From JBAXPV01 sp037132075 (lineage in GTDB: Bacteria; Bacteroidota; Bacteroidia; Bacteroidales; CAIXZF01), in assembly GCA_037132075.1 (NCBI GenBank), contig JBAXPV010000049.1, positions 1-22,423 on the forward strand: a DNA stretch of 22,423 bases, written 5' to 3'. A program made the translations under genes and the position numbers. Under the pieces are notes generated by a model. That model was not told where the DNA came from. It saw nothing but the letters and a program-made list of their open reading frames with translations, and did no database searches. Positions 15,010 to 22,362 of this stretch are shown here, one piece after another (the first letter of the stretch is position 1; each line of letters starts with the position of its first letter).

Positions 15010-16130
15010 TTTATGTAATGAGTATTTAATGATTGTTTGATTGCACTCAATTCTTCATTTAACCGAATCGTATAGAGACTTAGCTCCTCGATTTTGGTCA
15101 GCAAAGATCGGTTAATTTCTCCAACTTCCATGCCATTCATGATAACTTCCTGTTTTGGAGGGATACCGGGTAGATGATGATATCTCTGAATATAATGCTC
15201 CAGCTCCGGTAAGGACATCAGTTGATAATCCTTCTCAAAAACCTCATCTGCCCAGTTTTGAATGGTAACCACCAGTTCTTTGCAGGCGACCTTGCCATTC
15301 ACCGCCAGTTTGTAATTCTGGTGTGGCGACGCAAGTGTGAGCTCTGATCCGATATATACCTGGCCGTTATCTTTGAGTGCAAAACCCTTGGACCAGTCCC
15401 AGCCACCAAAATTGTTTTGCGGGGCGATGATCAGGGCATCGCCGATCCATGGCCTGGAATGTAAGATAAAATTGTCACCAGGTTTCCCTAAAACAAGATC
15501 TCCATAAACGTCAAGTTTTACGCTTGCAGGACTGATCCCTATTCCAACATTTCCATTCAGGTAGGAGATCCCGTTCTGGTCAATCCCCCATAAAGTTGTT
15601 GCGGCGGAGCTCTGCAAACTTCCGTCAGGGAAACGAAATCCCCCTGACAGGCTTTGCACAGTACCGTTGACTGTTAACATTTCTGCCGGATTGGTGGTTC
15701 CGATACCCACTTTCCCAACTCCGGCGGGTGTTTCAGTAGATGGTCCTACAAAAAATGTCGGAAGCGTGCTATTGAACCCAACCATCAGTGAATTTGAGAT
15801 TGAATTTTCTAAATAGCCGTTGCTGCTGCCCATCCCTATCGAAATTGAATTGTATGCAGAAGATTTCACCAGGTTTCCAATCGCCAGTGACGACATTCCT
15901 GAGGCATAAGCAGAGGTCCCCAGTGCGATGGCACGATAATTACTCGCCCTGGCATTCTGCCCGAAGGCAATTGAGAGTTCCGCTGAGGCCACTGCATTGG
16001 TGCCTAGCGCATTAGAATTCAAACCACTATTGATCGCATTGCTGCAATTCAAACATGACTGAGCCTTGGCTGTGGTGAAGAAAAGAATGATCACCCCGCA
16101 CAAAATCATTTTAACTCGCATCTTTTCCAT
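15006..16130 (-). CDS. Exported YadA-head/tail-fibre-like protein
   Basis: 374 residues with a signal peptide (cut near TTAKAQ). Residues about 38-100 contain 14-residue repeats of the trimeric-autotransporter head type (ALGTNAVASA, IAFGQNARAS, IALGTSAYAS, LAIGNLVKSS), which normally build a left-handed beta-roll trimer. Two VGIGT(T/S)NPA-like units follow (near 140 and 195), common in Bacteroidota tail-fibre-like proteins, and from about 285 comes a C-terminal region (NWADEVFEKDY...LPELEHYI...LPGIPP...GMEVGEINRSLLTKIEEL) resembling the helical, chaperone-like C-terminus of tail-fibre proteins and ending in a probable coiled coil. There is no outer-membrane anchor barrel and no T9SS tail, so how it is displayed is unclear. 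A trimeric fibre is a reasonable inference. It overlaps the downstream paralogue gene by four bases. Confidence 0.8.
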   Translation of the reverse strand: MEKMRVKMILCGVIILFFTTAKAQSCLNCSNAINSGLNSNALGTNAVASAELSIAFGQNARASNYRAIALGTSAYASGMSSLAIGNLVKSSAYNSISIGMGSSNGYLENSISNSLMVGFNSTLPTFFVGPSTETPAGVGKVGIGTTNPAEMLTVNGTVQSLSGGFRFPDGSLQSSAATTLWGIDQNGISYLNGNVGIGISPASVKLDVYGDLVLGKPGDNFILHSRPWIGDALIIAPQNNFGGWDWSKGFALKDNGQVYIGSELTLASPHQNYKLAVNGKVACKELVVTIQNWADEVFEKDYQLMSLPELEHYIQRYHHLPGIPPKQEVIMNGMEVGEINRSLLTKIEELSLYTIRLNEELSAIKQSLNTHYIK

Positions 16131-16145
16131 CTTAATTGATATTAA

Positions 16146-17657
16146 TTATTGTTTGACCCATTTTCCGGAATAGGACTTTCCCTCCCGGCTTATTAAATTG
16201 TAACTGTATATGCCGTGTGGCAAACCTGATACATTAATTTTCAATTCTGTTGAACCCGATTTGACATATTGCAGGCATCGACCTTGAAAATCATACAGAA
16301 AGAATGAGTTGATTCCGGCCGGAAGCCGATCCACTACGAGCCAGTCACTCGCCGGGTTTGGACTCAGTCTCAGATTCTTTGCTTCATCAGCGGGTTCATG
16401 GGTCTGCAAGATCAGATCGGGTCCCATCAACACAAGGTAAGCATTCGGCTTCCCCAGGATCGGATCAGGGAAACGGGAACCGCTGAGCAAACAACCTCCC
16501 AGGGGAGAAGCGATCACACTATGCATCACGTAATGCATATCACCGCCAAAAATCCAAAGATTGCTCTGCTGAAGCCCGTCATCAAACAAGGCAAGGTAAT
16601 AGGATGTCAGGCTGTATAAGTCCCAGGGAACAGTAAGATCTTTATTACCCCCAATCAGAAAATTGTGGCTATTTACTTTATCCATTCCCCGGCAATCCAG
16701 AGAATTACAATACAAACTCTGCGGCTGGCATTGGGCTGAAGTGATGAGCTGGGCCTCGTTATTCAGCCGGCAGATTCCTGGCATCAAATTGACAAGACTT
16801 CCGGGTGTAGGCGACAATCCATACAAAAGGAAGGAGTTTGCATCATCCCTGATCACTGTGAAAGGATCAATATATCCATTAAAACTCATCCCCTGGTTTC
16901 CAAGATAATGAAATTCACTATCGAGATAATGCACACCCTGCAAAGCCCCCATCGCTTGCCCGATCTCACCGAATAATAACAAACTATCCTCGTCATGGCT
17001 GGCAGCCAGATAAACTTCCCTGTCATCATAGCCGGTATTGATATACTTTATCAAAATACTGTCTCCTGATGGCAAAAAGCGCATCAGTCCATAGTCGCAT
17101 TGATGGGCAGTGTCAGAGAAATCACCACACAGAACCGAGGCCAGAACCACATTGCCATTGTTTTCCACTATTCCATTGGTAAATTGCAGGGCTACATATT
17201 TTGACGGCACACTATACATATATTCAGACAAGATATTTAATCCAGTATCGCAATGAACAGTCCAGACCCGGTGGCGGTATTGTAAAAGTGGTGGTAAAGT
17301 GTCAAGGGGTCTGTCGCCATATGCCAGGAAAGTCCCGTCCTGCAGACGGATCAGACCGTCGAACCGGCTTCCCGGAAGATTGGGAAAACGATGAAAAAGC
17401 GTATCCCCGTTTGGACGAACCCTGAGTAATGTCGCTGAAGATGGCGTGGCATCCACATATCCGGCCACAACATATCCACCCCATGGATCTGCCGCGCCAT
17501 CCAGCAGGACATCATAATTCTGAACCTGGTTGATGATGATGATCGGTGACTGTGCGTATCCCTGGATAACCATAAAAACAGACATAAACTTCAGAAGTTT
17601 GTATCTCCATGATTGACGCAACAATATCTTAAAACGACACATATATTCATTTTTCAT
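16146..17657 (-). CDS. T9SS-secreted protein, probable beta-propeller-like body
   Basis: 503 residues. A long N-terminus with a basic n-region and hydrophobic core ends at GYAQ (about residue 36); the ATG at 17657 was kept, with Met6 as an alternative. The body (about 37-425) has repeated strands of the type GGYVVAGYVD, DGTFLAYGD, NVVLASVLCGD, DSLLLFGEIG, SFLLYGLSP, NFLIGGNKD and GCLLSGS, a regularly spaced pattern seen in propeller-type proteins that are often T9SS cargo. The last 75 residues (429-503) are a type A sorting domain: LSPNPASDWLVV, FLYDFQGRCL and LPHGIYSYNL. It should therefore be exported across the outer membrane and possibly anchored at the surface. It lies 18 nt after the lipoprotein gene and 15 nt before the fibre-like gene. 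Ligand or activity unknown. Confidence 0.83.
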   Translation of the reverse strand: MKNEYMCRFKILLRQSWRYKLLKFMSVFMVIQGYAQSPIIIINQVQNYDVLLDGAADPWGGYVVAGYVDATPSSATLLRVRPNGDTLFHRFPNLPGSRFDGLIRLQDGTFLAYGDRPLDTLPPLLQYRHRVWTVHCDTGLNILSEYMYSVPSKYVALQFTNGIVENNGNVVLASVLCGDFSDTAHQCDYGLMRFLPSGDSILIKYINTGYDDREVYLAASHDEDSLLLFGEIGQAMGALQGVHYLDSEFHYLGNQGMSFNGYIDPFTVIRDDANSFLLYGLSPTPGSLVNLMPGICRLNNEAQLITSAQCQPQSLYCNSLDCRGMDKVNSHNFLIGGNKDLTVPWDLYSLTSYYLALFDDGLQQSNLWIFGGDMHYVMHSVIASPLGGCLLSGSRFPDPILGKPNAYLVLMGPDLILQTHEPADEAKNLRLSPNPASDWLVVDRLPAGINSFFLYDFQGRCLQYVKSGSTELKINVSGLPHGIYSYNLISREGKSYSGKWVKQ

Positions 17658-17675
17658 AACAATAATATTTAAATG

Positions 17676-18773
17676 TTAATGCCAGCTAAATAAGGGAGCC
17701 GCCAAAGGAAAGCCCGGATCAGTCATATAATGAGGTTGGCCATATTTCACTGTCAGTTTATGCGCCGATGAGCCTGTCAATGAAGGATTCTGGAATGCCG
17801 AAATATAATTGGATGTTATCAGTAGTGAAACAAAATGACAGTTAAATTGCGTCAGGCCAACAGGAAATAGCTTATGCCAAACGATATCCCCCAGTCTGTT
17901 AAAATAAAAAGTCATTTCCGCAGGACTCAGACATTCATGAAAATTGGGCCATGCCGGGTTACTCAGGTAAACCAGGTAATCGAACTGGTTATCCCCTGGG
18001 AAAAGGTCATTGACATTCGGCAGATCATAAGGCTGGGCATACCTGGTAACAAAGTCGGTATAATAAATATTGAAACCGATAGGCACCGGAATTGAAGAGA
18101 AAAAGTATGACTGATTCGCCATCATGACAGTTGTTGCATCCGAGCCAAAGTTATTTCCGGCATACAGATCGCATTTCCCTTGTCCAAAGCCCCAGAACCA
18201 CCAGTTTGTATTGTCGAACGACAAAAGATACGGAGAAGGTGGCATATGCATCCTTCCGAGTTCAAATACTGTCTGGATCTGCTGCTGACCGGCTTGTGAC
18301 AATGCAAATTTTGACACAGTAACTGACAAAATTCTTTTGTCGAAACCGCTGATGCCGGCATAGAATTTACTCAGGCTATCCATGAGCTGGTTCGCTGTTT
18401 GTGCCGCAATCCCTGAATCAACGGAATCCCCGACTATAGGGAAAGAGAGGTATATTGTATCCAGAATCCTGTCTCTTACCGCCTCTTTTGGATGACCGAA
18501 AACATAATTCAGGGCTCCTTCTGTGAGCCATAATGTCGTCTTCACTGAAAGAAGGTGAGGATTTAGCGCTTCATGTCCTTCATGATGATGCTGGCATTGG
18601 TCAACAAACGACAAGATTTTCTTCTCAATCTCAGCATCTTCAGCTGCAATTGATTTAAGAACAAGCGCCTGTTTGCCCCTGCTTCCTGGTGTTTCATCTT
18701 TCCTGCAACCGTAGCTCCCTCCCATGCTCACCATCAATGACAGGATCACAAGAAAACTCATTTGTCTTTTCAT
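17676..18773 (-). CDS. Lipoprotein of unknown function, first gene of the surface cluster
   Basis: 365 residues, no family recognised with certainty. The signal peptide ends in a lipobox with Cys23 (GSYGC), followed by RKDETPG, so it is lipidated. The mature part starts helical (LKSIAAEDAEIEKKILSFV), contains a His-rich patch QHHHEGH (61-67) that could bind metal, then LSVKTTLWLTEGALNYVFGHP. The C-terminal two thirds is rich in aromatic residues and Asn, with short beta strands. It has no T9SS tail. The ATG at 18773 is the first of the run of minus-strand genes to 8443, so it likely heads the transcript; no canonical TAnnTTTG element is visible in the 114 bp upstream, which is AT-rich. As the leading lipoprotein it might anchor or assemble the other products; this is speculation from position. 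Confidence 0.78.
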   Translation of the reverse strand: MKRQMSFLVILSLMVSMGGSYGCRKDETPGSRGKQALVLKSIAAEDAEIEKKILSFVDQCQHHHEGHEALNPHLLSVKTTLWLTEGALNYVFGHPKEAVRDRILDTIYLSFPIVGDSVDSGIAAQTANQLMDSLSKFYAGISGFDKRILSVTVSKFALSQAGQQQIQTVFELGRMHMPPSPYLLSFDNTNWWFWGFGQGKCDLYAGNNFGSDATTVMMANQSYFFSSIPVPIGFNIYYTDFVTRYAQPYDLPNVNDLFPGDNQFDYLVYLSNPAWPNFHECLSPAEMTFYFNRLGDIVWHKLFPVGLTQFNCHFVSLLITSNYISAFQNPSLTGSSAHKLTVKYGQPHYMTDPGFPLAAPLFSWH

Positions 18774-18887
18774 AAAAAAGGTTTTTGGTTATATCCTTTA
18801 TATGAAAAAATGGGGGTGCAGTGGAAAGAAAATGTGAAATATCTTTATTTTTTTTTCAAATGGCTGTTGGGAGATGAGGTGCCGGAT

Positions 18888-19670
18888 TCAAACAACCCTT
18901 CTAATCATCCTTAACCTATGCGTGTACCTCTTCTCAATTTCATTATAGATACCCTGGTGATCGAGTTTGTCGATCCTGACAGTGCCTGAAGAATGGATGA
19001 TTTTCCCACCTTTCAGAATGATACCGACGTGAATGACTTTTCCTTCTTCATTGTCGAAAAAGGCCAGGTCGCCGGGGAGTGCTTCTTCCGGGAAACTCAG
19101 GATCTCCCCCATAAGCGCCTGTTGCCAGGCATCACGCGGCATCTTTTGCTGGTTTACCTTATAGACTACCTGGACAAAACCTGAGCAATCCAGTCCGAAA
19201 GGACTACGTCCACCCCAGAGATAGGGAGCACCCAGGTATTTTTTCGCAATGGCGATGATTGAACGACGGCTGGTTTGTTCATGGGGCTTGTTCAACTTGC
19301 CCTTAAAGCTGAAAGAATGATCCCCGGCTATGAAGTTAGCACGGAGCATGCGTGGAAAAGAAGAACCCAGGACGACAGGAATCTTCATTCCGGCCTTTTC
19401 TTCTTTCACCAGACTCACAAGATCTGTTGCACAAAAACTCCAGGATCGCAGATACTGATCAAAGGATTTCTGATCGATAAGGTAAAGCTGGGAGTCCGAG
19501 ATCCATCCTTCATAATTATCAAAAGTCATGATGATCTTCAACCATCCTTTTTTATGTTCCAGCACATTGACCAATTCTCCAAACAAAAGTTGTGATATCA
19601 TTTCAGACCGCTCGCTTGGTTCTTTCCTCACGGGAACACTACTTAGCAGACAAATACCGTAATTCTTCAT
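18888..19670 (-). CDS. NlpC/P60 (C40) peptidase with SH3b domain, apparently cytoplasmic
   Basis: 260-residue cysteine peptidase. The N-terminal part (about 5-65) is an SH3b domain (VPVRKEPSERSEMISQLLFGE, GWLKI, GWIS). The catalytic NlpC/P60 domain fills about 135-255: AIAKKYLGAPYLWGGRSPFGLDCSGF with Cys162, MPRDAWQQ, LPGDLAFF, VIHVGIIL with His214 and KIIHSSG with His226, giving the full Cys-His-His set. The layout matches YkfC-like gamma-D-glutamyl-diamino-acid peptidases that trim murein peptides during cell-wall recycling. No signal peptide is present: the SH3 domain starts within ten residues. A recycling role on imported muropeptides is inferred. It lies 114 bp upstream of the surface cluster, in the same direction, and 43 bp after hicB; it is not obviously linked to either. 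Confidence 0.9.
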   Translation of the reverse strand: MKNYGICLLSSVPVRKEPSERSEMISQLLFGELVNVLEHKKGWLKIIMTFDNYEGWISDSQLYLIDQKSFDQYLRSWSFCATDLVSLVKEEKAGMKIPVVLGSSFPRMLRANFIAGDHSFSFKGKLNKPHEQTSRRSIIAIAKKYLGAPYLWGGRSPFGLDCSGFVQVVYKVNQQKMPRDAWQQALMGEILSFPEEALPGDLAFFDNEEGKVIHVGIILKGGKIIHSSGTVRIDKLDHQGIYNEIEKRYTHRLRMIRRVV

Positions 19671-19713
19671 TGCAATTTTTTTGATGGAATAAAAGTATTG
19701 ATTTTGGCTGAAA

Positions 19714-20091
19714 TTAATTGATCTTCAGCTCAACCAATTCCTGCCCAAGTTTGTGAATCCCATTTACAATACGTCGTGATTGGGCAGTTGAAGGAGTTTT
19801 AATTCCTTTAATATATTGTGCCAGCAAGCTTTGGTTCATGCCAATACGTTCACTCAGTGCTTTTGCGTTGATAACCCGGTAAAAACTAAAGAATTGAGGA
19901 ATATCAAGCCTGATCAGAAGGTCATTTTCGCGCACCACCCTCCCCTGCTCAGAGAAATATAAATTCAATGATTCAAGCATCCCTTTCTTTAATTCATCAA
20001 GGTTTTTACCTGCTGTAAAGACAGGATATTTTATTGCATAAGCCGAAAAACCCGTATTGGTTTTTTCCAAGATCATTGTTATCTTAGTCAT
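19714..20091 (-). CDS. hicB: HicB-type antitoxin with C-terminal HTH
   Basis: 125-residue cytosolic antitoxin. Residues 1-50 have the degenerate RNase-H-like HicB fold (MILEKTNTGFSAYAIKYPVFTAGKNLDELKKGMLESLNLYF). Residues about 75-122 form an Xre-like helix-turn-helix (AKALSERIGMNQSLLAQYIKGIKTPSTAQ), the usual DNA-binding part by which HicB-HicA complexes repress their own promoter. Its ATG overlaps the stop of hicA by four bases (ATGA), so the toxin gene comes first and the two are co-translated, as in many HicAB loci. HicB neutralises HicA by covering its active site. Both genes look intact. Confidence 0.9.
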   Translation of the reverse strand: MTKITMILEKTNTGFSAYAIKYPVFTAGKNLDELKKGMLESLNLYFSEQGRVVRENDLLIRLDIPQFFSFYRVINAKALSERIGMNQSLLAQYIKGIKTPSTAQSRRIVNGIHKLGQELVELKIN

Positions 20092-20282
20092 ATCAACATT
20101 TTTAATCCTGCAGCTTTAAGGATCTTATTCTCAAGCCCCTTACCCATTTCCATACGACCATGATTTGTCATCACAATCTGACCCTTTTTCATAGGATGGC
20201 GCATGATTAAATGGCTTCCTTCCTGTCTTTGTACAAACCAACCATCTCGCAACAATTTCCTTAAAACTTCACTAAACTTCAT
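20088..20282 (-). CDS. hicA: HicA-type mRNA interferase toxin
   Basis: Small double-stranded-RNA-binding-fold toxin that cleaves mRNA and slows growth when not bound by HicB. The ATG at 20282 gives 64 residues beginning MKFSEVLRKLLRDGW, the normal HicA start; the open frame continues upstream to an ATG at 20351 but the added 23 residues do not look like HicA and cover promoter-like sequence. The catalytic His is His24 in EGSHLIMRHP, followed by the basic RNA-binding strand and TNHGRMEMGKGLENKILKAAGL typical of the family. It overlaps hicB by four bases. Its single obvious promoter element ends just two bases before the ATG. Confidence 0.88.
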   Translation of the reverse strand: MKFSEVLRKLLRDGWFVQRQEGSHLIMRHPMKKGQIVMTNHGRMEMGKGLENKILKAAGLKMLI

Positions 20283-20284
20283 TG

Positions 20285-20314
20285 CAAATGTAATATATTT
20301 ATTACCTGATTCAA
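20285..20314 (-). promoter_or_regulatory. Promoter-like elements abutting the hicA start
   Basis: On the minus strand TACATTTG (20292 to 20285) fits TAnnTTTG, and TTG (20314 to 20312) lies 19 nt upstream. The -7 element ends two bases before the ATG at 20282, so transcription would begin at or just inside the start codon. Either the mRNA is leaderless or another promoter is used. Confidence 0.5.
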
Positions 20315-20538
20315 CAATAAATAAGCGAAAGCAAACCTGCACTTTTTTCATTTATATGTAAAAACCCGCTATAAGTGGAAATGAAACCGGACATTTTTTC
20401 AAACTAATACTTTTCTTAAAAAGAATAACCCAGCGAATCCACCCAAAGAACCAACGATTCCACGCAATAACGCCACAGGCACAAGCGCACCCGGGCACAC
20501 GATCCACACGTCATTTTTATGACTTCCCGCTTCACCCG

Positions 20539-20561
20539 GTCCCTGAGCCTGTCGAAGGGAC
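20539..20561. repeat. Short inverted repeat with CCTGAGCCTGTCGAAGG core
   Basis: GTCCCT (20539-20544) and AGGGAC (20556-20561) flank GAGCCTGTCGA. The core resembles a dispersed intergenic element known from many genomes (often written CTTCGACAGGCTCAG). Function unknown. Confidence 0.5.
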
Positions 20562-20563
20562 TC

Positions 20564-20608
20564 TTTTTGTCCCGCTTCGCTCGACATTTTCCCCGATGGG
20601 GACAAAAA
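20564..20608. repeat. Ten-base perfect inverted repeat
   Basis: TTTTTGTCCC (20564-20573) is matched by GGGACAAAAA (20599-20608) across a 25-base spacer. The transcript could fold into a long hairpin. TCCCGCTTC also occurs twice (20525-20533 and 20570-20578). Confidence 0.6.
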
Positions 20609-20743
20609 AAGCCTTGAAGAAAGTGAATCGGTTAGCATATATGATAACCCAATCTGTGTTCTCTGTGCGTATTTCTTTGTGATCTCTGTGAGAAAAAAAC
20701 ACAAAACTCTTTCCACTCAAGACCTCTTTTTCCGTATAGAGAT

Positions 20744-22171
20744 ATGATTGACAAGCAAAAAAATATAATTATGCAAAACCACCCGTCATCCGTCAAAATT
20801 GTCGCCAGTCTGCGACATTTCTTATTAAAACTGCCTAAGAACGAAGCCGATCTCAGATTTCTGAAAAGCACCAAAAGGGCAAAGTGGGACTCAATGTCTT
20901 ATTGCTGGGTTTTACCCCGCTCAGAGGAGATCCTTCAAAAGCTCAGGTACCATTTTGGGGAGCGTCTGATTTGGGAAGAGGAAGCAACTGTGGATCCTCC
21001 AGTTAAAAAAGATACCTCAGAACCGAATGAATTAAATCCCCGAAACTCCGGATCCATAACACATATACCGGAAAACAACTTACAAATCGTAAAATATCAC
21101 CATGGCCGGATCCGTCTCCTTTTTAAATATGACTTAAAATTAATTGCATTGATTAAAAGACTTCCCTTAAATGAATGGGACAGCATTAACCGCTGGTGGA
21201 GTATTGCGCATACGGAAGCCAGTCTGGCTAAACTGATTTTTTTTTGTGAAACGAATCATTGGAACTACAATTATATTGACGACATCCGAAACCTGAACCG
21301 TAAACCCAAACCCAATCCTGACAGCATTCCAAATTACCAGCGATGTCCTGATTCCTATAAAGCCAAAATGATTGTCTTACGATACAGTCAGAATACGATT
21401 GATACCTATTGTTCCTGCTTTACCGAATTCATCAACTATTTCCCGGACAGGGAACTTAAAGATATAGGTAAGTCCGATATTGAACAATTCTTACGATATT
21501 TAGTAGAAGAACGTTGTATTTCTTTGTCTTATCAAAACCAGTCCATTAATGCCATTAAGTTTTATTATGAGAAGGTAATGGAAGGTCCCCGAAAAACCTA
21601 TTATCTCGAGCGGCCAAGGAAGGAGCATACATTACCAACAGTGCTCAGTGAGCAGGAAGTAGCAGCGATCATCAATAGTATAGACAATCTGAAGCACAAA
21701 TGTCTGATTACACTCGCATATTCGGCAGGATTAAGAATAGGAGAATTATTAAACCTTAAGCCGGCTGACATTGATTCTCACAGGATGTTGATTATCGTCC
21801 GGGGTGGAAAGGGAAATAAGGACAGGGTTACTCTTTTGTCTAAAAAAGCGCTCGAATTACTCAGGGTATATTACAAAGAGAATAGGCCTTTTCCCTGGCT
21901 CTTCATCGGCCATATGGGAAGCAAATACTCAGAAAGTTCTGTCCAGGCTATTTTAAAAGCCGCTTGCAGAAAAGCAAAGATTCACAAACATGTAACCATG
22001 CATACTTTAAGACATTCATTTGCAACGCATTTACTTGAGAATGGCACGGACATAAGGTACATCCAGGAATTGCTGGGGCATTCCAATCCAAAGACAACCC
22101 AGATCTATACGCATATTACGACCAAGGGCCTTGACCAAATAAAGAGCCCGTTAGACAATTTGAATATTTAA
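20744..22171 (+). CDS. Tyrosine recombinase (integrase) with duplicated N-terminal modules
   Basis: 475-residue site-specific recombinase. The C-terminal catalytic domain (about 295-465) has the complete set R331 (AGLRIGEL), K356 (GGKGNKDR), H420 and R423 (HTLRHSF), H446 (GHSNPKT) and nucleophile Y455 (QIYTH), in the form typical of XerC/D and integron-type enzymes. A core-binding SAM-like domain precedes it (about 203-285). The first 180 residues hold two related modules, about 18-80 and 113-178, each with a K/R-rich strand, WDS....W.(L/I) and a helix; they recall HARP-like or arm-binding domains but I cannot assign them. Met1 was kept; Met10 is an alternative. The gene looks intact. Downstream DNA to the window edge has repeats that may be its target. 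Probably mobile-element or cassette related. Confidence 0.9.
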   Translation: MIDKQKNIIMQNHPSSVKIVASLRHFLLKLPKNEADLRFLKSTKRAKWDSMSYCWVLPRSEEILQKLRYHFGERLIWEEEATVDPPVKKDTSEPNELNPRNSGSITHIPENNLQIVKYHHGRIRLLFKYDLKLIALIKRLPLNEWDSINRWWSIAHTEASLAKLIFFCETNHWNYNYIDDIRNLNRKPKPNPDSIPNYQRCPDSYKAKMIVLRYSQNTIDTYCSCFTEFINYFPDRELKDIGKSDIEQFLRYLVEERCISLSYQNQSINAIKFYYEKVMEGPRKTYYLERPRKEHTLPTVLSEQEVAAIINSIDNLKHKCLITLAYSAGLRIGELLNLKPADIDSHRMLIIVRGGKGNKDRVTLLSKKALELLRVYYKENRPFPWLFIGHMGSKYSESSVQAILKAACRKAKIHKHVTMHTLRHSFATHLLENGTDIRYIQELLGHSNPKTTQIYTHITTKGLDQIKSPLDNLNI

Positions 22172-22172
22172 T

Positions 22173-22222
22173 TTTCGTAGGATTGTCAAATATTAAACTA
22201 CAATGATGTACTTTAGTAGGAT
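22173..22222. repeat. Imperfect direct repeat TTT(C/A)GTAGGAT
   Basis: Copies at 22173-22183 and 22212-22222 are identical at 10 of 11 positions and 39 bp apart, beginning just after the recombinase stop codon. Possible protein-binding (arm-type) sites; unproven. Confidence 0.5.
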
Positions 22223-22274
22223 GAATGTAAAACCGTATGCTTCACATATTCCTTCAAAAAAAGATATATGGCCA

Positions 22275-22329
22275 CTAAACCCAATTACGTTTATCCACCC
22301 AAATCAGCCTGCTAAACCCAATTAGGTTT
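22275..22329. repeat. Palindromic direct repeat pair (CTAAACCCAATTA(C/G)GTTT)
   Basis: Copies at 22275-22292 and 22312-22329 match at 17 of 18 bases, 37 bp apart. Each is an inverted repeat: TAAAC-8 nt-GTTTA in the first and AAACC-6 nt-GGTTT in the second. Two inverted half-sites around a 6-8 bp centre is the geometry of a tyrosine-recombinase core site. Confidence 0.65.
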
Positions 22330-22347
22330 GCACAAACGTTGAACTAA

Positions 22348-22362
22348 ACCGCCGCTGGCGGT
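22348..22362. repeat. GC-rich hairpin
   Basis: ACCGCC-GCT-GGCGGT, a perfect six-pair stem with a three-base loop, in otherwise AT-rich DNA. It has no following T-run, so it does not look like a terminator; CTAAACC precedes it as in the two palindromic repeats. Confidence 0.6.

Larger units (their letters stand above)
20283..20743. other. Non-coding interval between hicA and the recombinase gene
   Basis: No convincing gene is seen. The open frames here translate low-quality, repeat-derived sequence. The interval holds the hicA promoter, short inverted repeats around 20539-20608, and a stretch at 20653-20690 with spaced copies of TCTGTG/TCTCTGTG of a kind often found as dispersed intergenic repeats. 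No clear TAnnTTTG element precedes the recombinase gene. Confidence 0.6.

Noticed and set aside
18774..18887. Promoter for the seven-gene cluster
   Set aside because: AT-rich with TTTG and TATTTC-like strings, but none fits TAnnTTTG with proper spacing, so no site was called.
20399..20716. 105-codon minus-strand frame between hicA and the recombinase
   Set aside because: It translates repeat-type DNA (TGTCGAAGG and TCTGTG elements), with no plausible domain or signal.
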